Assembly: GCA_026260175.1 (NCBI GenBank)
Contig: JAKCWW010001863.1
Span: forward strand, 3,628 to 34,700
From: Reticulitermes lucifugus
Lineage: Eukaryota; Arthropoda; Insecta; Blattodea; Rhinotermitidae
Length of the DNA stretch: 31,073 nt
Direction: 5' to 3'
The position numbers were made by a program, and so were the translations under genes. Under the pieces are notes generated by a model, which made no database searches, was not told the origin of the DNA, and worked only from the letters and a program-made list of their open reading frames with translations. This document shows, piece by piece, positions 22,302 to 31,073 of this stretch (within the stretch, counting starts at the first letter, position 1; every line of letters begins with the position of its first letter).

Positions 22302-25300
22302 CTAAAACAACGATAAAATTCATTGCCAGCATGTAGAGGGGCGGTTTTAATGAACCAGCAGTATGTGTGTTCTTACCCTATATGACAGTCCTGGGTCAAG
22401 TGAGGTGAGACGATGGCTATGAATGGCAAATGAAAAGAATCTGGATAATGCTGGTACTGAAGCATTTTAAGATATTATCCAAGATGAGCTGAACAATACC
22501 ACCGACACACAGAATAACTGGTTTATCAGTCATGACTGAAAAATAGGTTCCTCCTGATTATAGAGCAGACACAGTAGTATGCAGCAGGGAAGACCAAATT
22601 TATAAGTGCAATATACCAATAAATATTTCACACCAGCTAGCATGCAATCTGGTGTGTGCTACCTCCAATGTAACAATCATCCTTTTATAAATTATGTTTC
22701 AGATTGCATGAGACTTAGAGTCATCATCGTTCAGTGCTGGAATTTCATCTGTTCAGCAAGTAAAATCATCTGTTTTCTCTAGGCAACATTGTTTAATAAA
22801 GGTATAACACACATGAGCAAACAGGATAGGAGTATGAGACAGACCAGTTATATAAGGGCATTGCTGAGATGGTACAAGAGCACAAAAGTTCTTCCTGAAT
22901 TACCAACAGTGATCAGTGTGCTGTATTTATATCATGTATTCTTAACACATGCTTTACACTCTGTATCTTCTGAATCATGCAGCAGATAAAAAAAGTGTTC
23001 TTTTCAGAACTGGCAGCCAGGAAGAATAACTGCAACATCCACTGGGGCTGAAGGGTACTTGTTACAGCCTGTTGCTGTAGCCAAGGATAAGGGAATGTCT
23101 ATCTCATGAAGTAGAGTAAAATGGTACCAAACGGACGTGTTTTATGGTAAAGCAGCAGAATATCAGTAAATTCTCATGGGCTCAAAAACTATAATAAAAA
23201 CCATCACAAAAAAAAAATTCACTGCACATATTTAAATAATACTTGCTTATATTTCTAGAGAGACTGCTCATATTTTTAGGACTACAACAATTTCCCATGT
23301 TCATAAAACACTTGTTTAATAACACAACACAATACAGTTACATTTCCACTGGACTTGAAAAACATATTGAAAATTATGTACCACAGCTAAGAAACTCATG
23401 GAGCAGTTTCAATTGCTGAAAATCACATAAAAGCTTTGGTATCTTCTATGACACTGAAACTATAATAATAATGCTTGCAATGAAACTGCTTCAATAAAGT
23501 AATGTCCGAATGTTGACCAGTCAATTTAGAATGAAGGAGATACAAGGTATCATGAGCAACTACGAATGAATAGGGGTAGTAAAGATATAAAAATACTGCA
23601 GTTTTAGAGTACTGATCAATATTTCAATGGTTCCTTTAACTGATTTTATTTCAATGATATTCTCCAAACTATGATTTTTTGAACTTGTACTTTCCACATG
23701 AACCATTCCCGAATTCCCAGACTTCTCCCATTCCTTACAAAATCTATTCAGCAGAGCAGGAAAAAGTATCTCAGCACTGCTCACACAGAAGGGACCAGCT
23801 TGGGACATTCACCCAGCTACATCCATCAATTTATCCTTCCCCTTTTCTCTGCCAGTACTTGCACCAGCTTTGGCAATTCCTCAGTAAAAAAAAAAATGGG
23901 AGTTGACAAGATCCACTCAAGGCACTAAGCTAGCAGAGACAAGTCTGCAAGTTGCATGATGCAAAGAAAGGAAACGACTGCAAAGTGGAAACAGTTGTGA
24001 CAAGATGGCTGATAACAAAAAGGATACAGACTTCTATCAACAGGGAAGAGAAGAGATCATCCCACGATATGACAAATGCCTCACCTGTGGCAGGGACTAC
24101 ATGGAAAAGTAGTGGGATAGCAGTACAATTAAGTCTGAACTGTTCTTATTAGAGTTGAAAATAAAGAACCCAAAACATACACATTATAAACTTATTTTCT
24201 GACCAACCCTCATACTGTTGAGATTTGGGATTCAGGTATATATGACACAGTACACATGAGACAAATACTTTAGAGGTTATTTTGTTACTGTATTTTAGTA
24301 AACTTAAACAAGATGGGGTGACATAAACTGATGAAAATGAGAGGATTAGCAGAAAGGCAAATATTCATATGACATATGAAGTCCCAGAGCAAAAATCTCA
24401 GGTACTGTGCTAAACAAACAAGAAAGCAAATGTAACAACAGCAATGACTGAAATGGCACACACCATGCTGTACTGTTGATGAAGTTTCACTTACAGCATC
24501 AGACAGAGCTTCTAACTGGAGGGCCTGCAGCTTCTGGCTTACTTCCCGATAGCGGGCATTGAACCACCCACTGAAGTTTGAAGATCGGAAGAATCGACGA
24601 TATAATCCTACCCAGTCACCTTTAATTCCTGATGTGAGTTGTGGACCTGATGTTTCCAAGGTAGAAAGGAAGTCATCTGGATTAAATGGACGTGGTGCTG
24701 GAGCTGCCTGAAAAAGTCATTATTGTCATGATTTACAGAACACTGCAACTGCAACCGATATAGTTTGAGATTCATGTCTCTGTACCAAATAGGAAGATAC
24801 AGAATTTTTTCCAGTATTCATGACATGAATAATTCAAGGTGTGTACTAATTTCTGCAGCTTCATAATCAAGGAAAGTTGCCGTACATTCCGGGCTGTCTT
24901 ACAGTTTCTTATGATAGTATATGACTACAGGAAATAAAAACGTGATAACATTTTTTATTCATTTAAAGGGACAATTACACACCTGACTTTCCAAGAGAGT
25001 TTGCAACGAGGGATTCTACAGGATGGTTTATATGAGAAACAAAAAACAAAGGCCACTTACTTTATATGGAGAAATATTCTTCTGCAGTGGCATAAGGCTA
25101 GCCATATATCTTTCCAAGGGAATCATAAAGCTTTGAGTCAACTCCAAAAGATGTCTGCGAAGCAGTGCTGTCTGAACTTCTCCTGGCCTTTTTGTTTGAA
25201 CACCCTTTAATAATTTTTTCAATATGACTTTGTCCTTATGTAGAAATGGGCGGTAATATGTGTACACTCCAGGTTTTGAATCTAACATTTTTAAACTTCC

Positions 25301-28300
25301 ACCCTTCTTTAACTTATGCTTTTGGGAAGCTGCTAAATAAGAAAAACACAATGTTAACACTGTCAGTAGAACCTCCTGTACTTACTGCTATTGAAACCTT
25401 GTGAAACAATGTGACATCTCAGATTACATATCTGTATCACTAGGTATACATCAGTGGATGCTACATTCACCTGAGCATGAAGCTCATGTGTTGGGTGAAG
25501 TCCAACATCACTCTCACTCAGTATTATCATGTGTAAGACCATAACCAACAGAATTCTTATATTCAATGTCAAGTACACCACTGACAATAAAATCAAATGC
25601 TGCCATATATCAGCATGAAGTATGAATTTCATGTCAACTTTGACAGCTTAAGCTATGAGATGAATCTGAAACTGAAGAAACACAAAACTGTTATCTTCAA
25701 AAATGACTAGGATACCATACTTCTTGTCCTATTTGAAAAGAGTGAAGCTGCATGCTAAGCACACTTAATCAGTCTGACAAAACAGGAAGTGTAGTATAGT
25801 ATAAAAATATAAAAATGTGACTACACTGAGAACAGTGGTGGAGATCACCCCTGAAAATAGGTAAATAAAAGCAAAAATGGCAAATCCTCTTGTCATGTCT
25901 TTCAGTACAAATGAACATGTATGATCCAAGACTAATGTTTATTTAGATTTAGGAAATCACGTTTTTCACATCCCCAACAGTACAGAAAGTTCACAAACAA
26001 TAAAAAAAGTGGCATCATAATAAACAAAAATATAGCACATAGAAATCAAATATCAAATACTTCACAAACTTACATAGGTGTGGAGTATCACATATTCGAA
26101 TGATGTGTGGCCAATGCTGCAGAGTTTTAGCAAAGAATGGATTGGTTACACCTAGAATAACTGGTGGCGGTGCATGAGCCTTTGTAGTATATTCCTTAAA
26201 TTCACTGTCATGGATGGTAAAATATGGTCGAAAATCTGAACAGTACATTAAAGGCGTGATCATGCTGTCAAAAATAACAAAGAAATACATCAGTATCTAT
26301 CTCTAATTTTGCCAGATGCAAGGGCACCATACATATTCATATACTTAAATTACAATGCTTGGTAAAGAGACTCTACAATCCAATAAAAACATCAATGATA
26401 AAACAACCCTTTTGCAAATTGGATGTGCAGTTAAAAATATCCTTTTCCAGCCCCGTATCACACACATTACAACAGGATCAATGGATTTTGATTTGTGTTA
26501 CAGAGTGCATGTTTTATTTTTACAAAACTGGAATTTTATGACTACCATCCATAAGAAAGCCTTACCCCCACACCTTAACATACATCCACTCCTTTCTAGC
26601 CAGTTACAAGATTTCCAACACTTTTGGGTTGAAAACAATCTTCACTTTGTAGAACAATGCTCTAGTCCAACAAATCGTCTTCTTCTTCTTTTTCTTCTTC
26701 TTCTCAAGCACTACAGTCCATTGTGGACCTTGGCTTCCAATACAATCTTCCTCCATTCCTGACGGTCTATGACCATTGCCTGCCTGTTTTTTAGTCCCAT
26801 TATATTTAAATCCTCTTCAACATCGTCCCTCCATCTTTTACATGATCTCCCTGTTTTCCTTGTTCCTTCCATTGAAGCTGTTGCAATTTGTTTGGCATTC
26901 GTTGGATTTGCGTTCTTTCAACATGACCATACAATCTTAGTCAGAGGGATTTTATAAACTTTACAACTAAATACTCCTATAATAATATTCCAAAATAATT
27001 TTCATTTTATTTCTTGTGGCACAACAACCCTACTCAGGCCTGGGCCGCCTCACTGTGGAGATTTTGAGATCACACACAGCTAGACATGCCAAGTTCGGTA
27101 GGACTCCTCTGGATGAGGGATCGGCCCGTCAGAGACCTCTATCTGGCAACACACAACTGTCACAAGAGACAGACATCCATGCTCCTGGTGGGATTTGAAT
27201 CTGCAACCCCAGCAAATCAGCGACCACAGACGTAAGCCTTCATGTGGCCATCGGGATTGGCAATTAATTTTCATAGGTAGTGCAAATACCTGTATGAACT
27301 GAATGTGCTCTAATGAGAAACAGAATGTTTATGACTGAGCTTGGAGTAGCATCATTGGTTAGAAATCACTGCCATGAAATTTATTTCCCAAGATGGGAAC
27401 AATGGTGTTCACCAGCCCACAACTTCCATACAGGTTTCCCAGAAATTTCAGCTCTCTACTCGTATTAACTTTTGCTCGATGCCCAAATTTTGGACACATA
27501 GTACAATTATCACAAATGATGGGGCAGTCACTTCACACTGACAATGAATAATAAGGTTCCCCAAAATACTGTCAATACAGTTCACTATCTACATGACACC
27601 ACCATCCCAGAACAAGAACATAAATGCTGTTGCACACTATGAAATAAAAGTTATTCTCCATTGAGAAAATTAAAATCACGTAAATAATGCTTGGAATTTC
27701 AATGCTACTGTTTTCATGACTTGCAGAAATTTCAAATCTTATAACAAATATTTTCCAGAGCAAACTTCAGAAATCACTCTTTACGGAATAGTACCACAAA
27801 GCACTTCAAGGATAAGTAATGACAAAGAGCAGCTCAGTTTTCAGGAATAACTGTTAAGAGCTATGACACATTCCAGAAAAAATGTTCAGAACCAAGAAAC
27901 TTAAATGCACTTACCTAACTAGTGCTTGGACCATCTCAGAACAAGTTGTAGGAGATCCAGCCATAACTACAATTGGTTCGGCAGTGAGAACCAACTCCCA
28001 GAGTAGATGAACATGTGAAATTACAGGTAAGAAACAATGAAACATGTGAACCTCATGCACTGAGGACAATACAGTTGGTGTTGGTACTGGAGAGAAATTT
28101 GTTTCAGAAGGAGAACCTGGTATTGCTGGAACACCCACTTTGTTACTATGGCTTGGAATGTGGGCCTGCAATACACACCAACATTACATGCATTAGCAGT
28201 ATGCTGCAAATGCAATACACCACTTGTACCAACGGATATGTGCCCTATATAAAAGTTACATTTCTTCAATGAAAATTATACAGTGAAACCTATCTTTAAC

Positions 28301-30667
28301 AGAACCTGTACACAATGGAATCCTGTATAAAACGGAACCTGCCGGCAAAAAAAAAAAAAAAGTCAGTCCCTTGTCCTGCCGTTACAGGTATGTTTCACTG
28401 TGTTTGAATTATATGGGTGACAAAATATTATGACAATAGTCACATTAACTCAATTTTAAATACAATGTCATACATATACTGTTTATTTGATTATTTATTT
28501 ATTTATTGAACTTTCTTCAATATCTCACTTTTGTTAAAACACAATGTTTCAGAAGCTGGCTCTACTTCTATCATCAGGTAATAAATAAAAATTATGAAAC
28601 CTAACCTGCTGAGCCTGCTGGACTGAGCCAGTCCATTATCTAACAATAAGAATGGTTCTAGTCAGGGTATATAAAGTGTACATATCCAATATGAACATTG
28701 GGAGGTAAGAAGCGAAACCAAATCCAAAAAGTTCTAAAATACTGATACAATCCCAAAATAATAACATTACTTTTGTCAAAACCTAAATTCACAAAACAAA
28801 ATAAAAATGAGATGATGGATAAAGTCATTTGACATCTTAATAACACACTTTCATCATGAACTTTGAGACTTACCTCATGCAGCTTGAATGGACCCAATGT
28901 ATATCTCACTTGCAGGAAACATGAATGTATCAGCTGGCCAAGACTACAGATCATCTGACTTTTCATTATGAAATTTTCAATATTTGGGCTTCATAGAGTA
29001 CCTTCAGCATTCCTTGTGCCCCCACAGCATTCAGTGTCAATATTTGCCCTCACATGCTCAAGCATCATTTGCCAAACATTATTTCTATTACCTGCAGGTC
29101 TGACACAGTCACGCAAGTAAAAACATATGTTCAAACCAAAGGAAACATAATGCCTCATTTTTTAAAAGCTGTATGTCCAAAGACCTTGTGCCAACAAAAT
29201 CATCTCAACTCCAAAATTAATTCATCTACTTTTCATGGCAAGTGAGATATACGGTTCACAGCATCCCTTTTCAGATGTGAAGTACTGATGCAGGCTATTT
29301 AGTTCACCACACATTCTACACATAAAAGCTAAAATCCAACACCTGAAAGGAAACCTTTCTAGGAAGCAGTACGATTACCTGTAATACAGTCCCAAGGAGT
29401 GGTAGATTAACAGTTTCTCCTGGGGTAGGATTCGGCCACTGATCTATGTCATGACAGGCTGCTTCAATACTCGGTTCACCATTATCAAAAAACTCAGGGG
29501 CAATTAGAGCACATATCTCAGTGAACAAACTCACAAAAGGGAGTCGAGTTATGATCACAATGCTCTGAAATAATGAACATTGTAAAATTATTAGGAATGA
29601 GGTTTACTAGAACAACGGCAGACACTTTTTAACAAAAAAGGGGGATTAAAACCCTCACCCACAATCCATAGATTTCTTTTTCAGAATACTTCTGGCATTA
29701 TGTTTGGGACGTCTACCTACCAATAAAGCCCTACAGGCAAAAGTGGCCCAGGAACTCCCATTTCCCAAGTTTATAAATTCATTTTACTCGTGTACACATT
29801 TGATAGCACATTTAAAAGTAGGATTGGCATGCTGCAGGGCTTCCACCAATACAAGGTAAAACACACACACACACAAACGAAAGAGTGCAGCCATACATCC
29901 ATGATCCAAGTGGGATTTGAACCCACAATCCCCATGTTCAAGCAGTAGAAAATGGTACATACCTCAAGCAGTAGAAAATGGTACATACCTTAAACCATAT
30001 GACTGGTATGATCAATCTGAGTGGATTGTACCATTACAACTATTATTTTCTTTATGCTCATCAGTCATTGTTTTTGTACTTATAACATCTCAGCATCTTA
30101 ACTGTTCAAAATATATAGCTGTATGATAATAGCATTGTATCTGCCATGATAAACCACTAAACTGCACAATATACTCAAAGTGAGTGCCATGATGCTGCTG
30201 CCAATTTTTGGACCCTTTAAAGCATAATCATTATTACAATCTATCTAGTGGACTAACATTAAAATAACTAATTAACTAACCAACTAACTCCATGGAGCAG
30301 CATTAGCTAGTTAGTCTTTACAATGGAGATGCAATGGTTTACTGTGAGGTAGGAACTCAATCTTTAAATCTAATGTGTCAAAATTAAGACCCACCTTCTG
30401 CAAATATCCTCGTGGTACAGACTTATCCTTCACTTGTCTAAAATAAACATATCCATAGTAATAGCCAGGATCCACTTGAAGGTATATAGGGCATTTCTGA
30501 TTGTATAGCTGATGTTCCGGAAGCAAGCCATTTCTACCTGGTGACTGTCTTATTCTTACATGAAACTGTGTGTCGCCCATACAACCAGAGTTTGAATCCG
30601 GAAAAGCCAAGTAGCATATGTTTGACTTCTCTTGCTCTGATAATTTTATGTGACCTGGATAAATAAT
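22104..30667 (-). CDS. DENND6: DENND6 (FAM116) orthologue, DENN-domain Rab GEF; seven exons, 5' end outside window
   Basis: DENND6 proteins carry a tripartite DENN module and activate Rab GTPases; the human paralogues act on Rab14 in endocytic recycling. Seven minus-strand exons join in frame (introns about 830, 1213, 1650, 741, 353 and 2193 bp, all GT-AG) to give 527 residues ending at TGA 22104-22106. Recognised family segments, in order: [96 protein letters not shown] and [11 protein letters not shown]. Human DENND6A is about 608 residues, so about 80 N-terminal residues and the start codon should lie beyond 31073; no upstream exon was recognised in 30668-31073. No frameshift or stop was seen, so the gene looks functional. 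Family membership is very secure from memory of DENND6A; assignment to the A or B paralogue is not meaningful, since insects probably have one copy. The visible protein is soluble in character, with no signal peptide or membrane segment. Confidence 0.96.
24495..24707 (-). CDS. DENND6: DENND6 visible exon 6
   Basis: 213 nt, 71 codons, phase 0 at both ends. The acceptor is ACTTTTTCAG and the donor is GATGCT|GTAAGT. It encodes an alanine- and proline-rich lead ([13 protein letters not shown]), then [20 protein letters not shown] and [20 protein letters not shown]. The reading frame stays open past the donor, but the following sequence no longer resembles the family. Confidence 0.94.
25061..25332 (-). 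CDS. DENND6: DENND6 visible exon 5
   Basis: 272 nt. The acceptor is TTCTTATTTAG and the donor is TATAAA|GTAAGT. It encodes a lysine-rich turn ([12 protein letters not shown]), then [50 protein letters not shown] and [15 protein letters not shown]. These match the C-terminal DENN region of DENND6. Confidence 0.95.
26074..26264 (-). CDS. DENND6: DENND6 visible exon 4 (central DENN core)
   Basis: 191 nt. The acceptor is TTTTGACAG and the donor is CCTAT|GTAAGT. It encodes [27 protein letters not shown], then [18 protein letters not shown] and HIIRICD, the most conserved block of the family. Phases match both neighbours; each junction codon gives serine. Confidence 0.95.
26677..26965 (-). pseudogene. 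Decayed non-LTR retrotransposon (LINE) C-terminus in DENND6 intron
   Basis: Minus-strand frames read [18 protein letters not shown], then after frameshifts [17 protein letters not shown] and [18 protein letters not shown], with a stop at 26711-26713. This is the familiar C-terminal tail of LINE ORF2 proteins in arthropods. A (GAA)n-type tail follows at 26677-26705. Frameshifts and an internal stop show it is dead; it lies between visible exons 3 and 4 in the same orientation as the gene. Confidence 0.75.
27006..27264 (-). mobile_element. Full-length tRNA-derived SINE in DENND6 intron
   Basis: Flanked by TAATTTTCAT at 26996-27005 and 27265-27274 (10-bp target duplication). On the minus strand an A-box-like GATGGCCACATGAAGG is followed by a B-box region GGTTGCAGATTCAAATCC and an AAATAAA tail at the low-coordinate end. 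The 3' half matches 1-119. Confidence 0.82.
27915..28165 (-). CDS. DENND6: DENND6 visible exon 3 (start of central DENN domain)
   Basis: 251 nt. It starts in phase 0 after GTATTGCAG and ends in phase 2 at GTTAG|GTAAGT. It encodes AHIPSHSNK, a proline- and serine-rich linker, then [20 protein letters not shown] and [16 protein letters not shown], the opening of the central DENN domain. The split codon with the next exon gives serine. Confidence 0.94.
28281..28400. mobile_element. Small TIR element, 120 bp (pogo/Tigger-like MITE)
   Basis: Ends CAGTGAAACCTATC and, inverted, CAGTGAAACATACC. A TA precedes the left end, but TG rather than TA follows the right end, so the target duplication is unclear. 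A run of 15 As sits inside. Lies in the intron between visible exons 2 and 3. Confidence 0.5.
28535..28585 (-). repeat. Degenerate hammerhead-like repeat in DENND6 intron
   Basis: Minus strand: CTGATGA (28577-28571), unpaired T, stem II AGAAG/CTTCT with 9-nt loop, GAAAC (28550-28546), ATT, GT. The residue at the cleavage position is G and stem I does not pair well, so it is unlikely to be active. Confidence 0.4.
29379..29564 (-). CDS. DENND6: DENND6 visible exon 2
   Basis: 186 nt, 62 codons, phase 0 at both ends. The acceptor is TTATTTCAG and the donor is TTACAG|GTAATC. It encodes visible residues 92-153: it begins [17 protein letters not shown], passes through [20 protein letters not shown] and ends LPLLGTVLQ. 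The last residues align directly with the first of the next exon against human DENND6A, with no missing codons between them. Confidence 0.94.
29771..29937 (-). mobile_element. SINE fragment with B box and (GT)n
   Basis: Minus strand GGGTTCAAATCCCACTTGG matches a B box and the downstream start of the 1675 and 27006 SINEs (ATCATGGATGT). A (CA)n tract at 29859-29876 lies within it. Confidence 0.5.
29938..29989 (+). repeat. Perfect 26-bp tandem duplication
   Basis: The unit starting TCAAGCAGTAGAAAATGGTA occurs at 29938-29963 and 29964-29989 with no differences, at the edge of the SINE fragment. Confidence 0.9.
30395..30667 (-). CDS. DENND6: DENND6 visible exon 1 (upstream DENN region)
   Basis: 273 nt, 91 codons, phase 0 at both ends. 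The acceptor is TTTTTAG just above 30667 and the donor is AAG|GTGGGT at 30394. It encodes visible residues 1-91, starting [20 protein letters not shown] and including the hallmark [12 protein letters not shown] and a [10 protein letters not shown] segment. This is the N-terminal (uDENN-like) part of the module. The previous exon is outside the window. Confidence 0.94.
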
Positions 30668-31073
30668 CTAAAAATGCATACAGAATCCCATAAGTCACAG
30701 ACGTATTCAAAGGAAAAATCAAGTAGATGAATATACATTTAACAGCACCTACTTAATACAGCATGCCTTGCTGGAAATGTTATTAAAAAGAAAATGCTAC
30801 ATTTCATTTATACAAGAAAAAATATTCGCTGTGCAGAAATAAAAACTGATGTCCTCCTTACAGCACTGTTCTATTCAACCACTACTCTGATTAACATGGC
30901 CACATGTACACACAAATATAACACACAAACAATTGGAGTATATTAAAATATGTAAAACCAACATAACTAATCCCATTGAGAAGTCCCATTCTTTGGGAGG
31001 CGAGTCATTCCACTTTTTTTTTATTTTTGGTATTTTCATTACACGGCAGCCTTCATTTAGGATCCCGAAAGAA

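Noticed and set aside
26355-26762. 135-codon frame on the plus strand
   Set aside because: It is the antisense of the LINE 3' end and its (GAA)n tail, next to a DENND6 exon on the opposite strand.
28874-28966. In-frame coding exon reading [12 protein letters not shown] between visible exons 2 and 3
   Set aside because: Exons 2 and 3 align to DENND6 with no gap between VLQ and AHIP; no acceptor would bring this segment in frame.
1-31073. CRISPR array, operon or phage-like system
   Set aside because: No regularly spaced identical repeats, no ribosome-binding-site-linked gene clusters; spliced gene and SINEs show a eukaryotic nuclear genome.

Overview
This is eukaryotic nuclear DNA from an arthropod, most likely a hemimetabolous insect. 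Spliceosomal introns with GT-AG borders, tRNA-derived SINEs, hAT-type and other non-autonomous DNA elements and Penelope-like remnants dominate. The repeat types (SINEs with an internal B box, repeats ending in a CGAAACGTC motif, and a repeat with a GGACGGACGGA-type tail) remind me of cockroach and termite genomes. That order-level guess is from memory and only moderately secure. There are no bacterial operons, CRISPR arrays or rRNA genes.

Left part (1 to about 18,300): no protein-coding gene could be supported. It is intergenic, relatively CpG-containing DNA packed with repeats: SINE fragments (1-119, 1675-1790), three copies of a repeat with a GGACGGACGGA tail (3335-3545, 6010-7265, 13430-13935), three copies of a GC-rich repeat (4232-4335, 12165-12275, 12475-12615), a 515-bp hAT-type MITE with perfect 8-bp target-site duplications (14137-14651), a complete tRNA-derived SINE split by an assembly gap (17919-18142), and several microsatellites. 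Nested in the 6-7 kb repeat copy is a 521-bp inverted insertion. Its two 171-bp arms each carry a minimal type I hammerhead ribozyme fold, and its centre holds a Penelope-like coding fragment.

Right part (about 18,300 to 31,073): AT-rich and strongly CpG-depleted. It holds one gene on the minus strand, an orthologue of DENND6 (FAM116), a DENN-domain Rab exchange factor. Seven coding exons run from 30,667 down to the stop codon at 22,104. They splice together in frame with no stop and give 527 C-terminal residues; the first roughly 80 residues, the start codon and the promoter lie beyond 31,073. Introns contain a LINE 3' end, a full SINE with target-site duplications, a small TIR element and a degenerate hammerhead-like repeat.

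The CpG drop near 18.3 kb probably marks the edge of a germline-methylated transcription unit. It lies about 3.8 kb beyond the DENND6 stop codon, so a long 3' UTR or another transcript may fill 18.3-22.1 kb.
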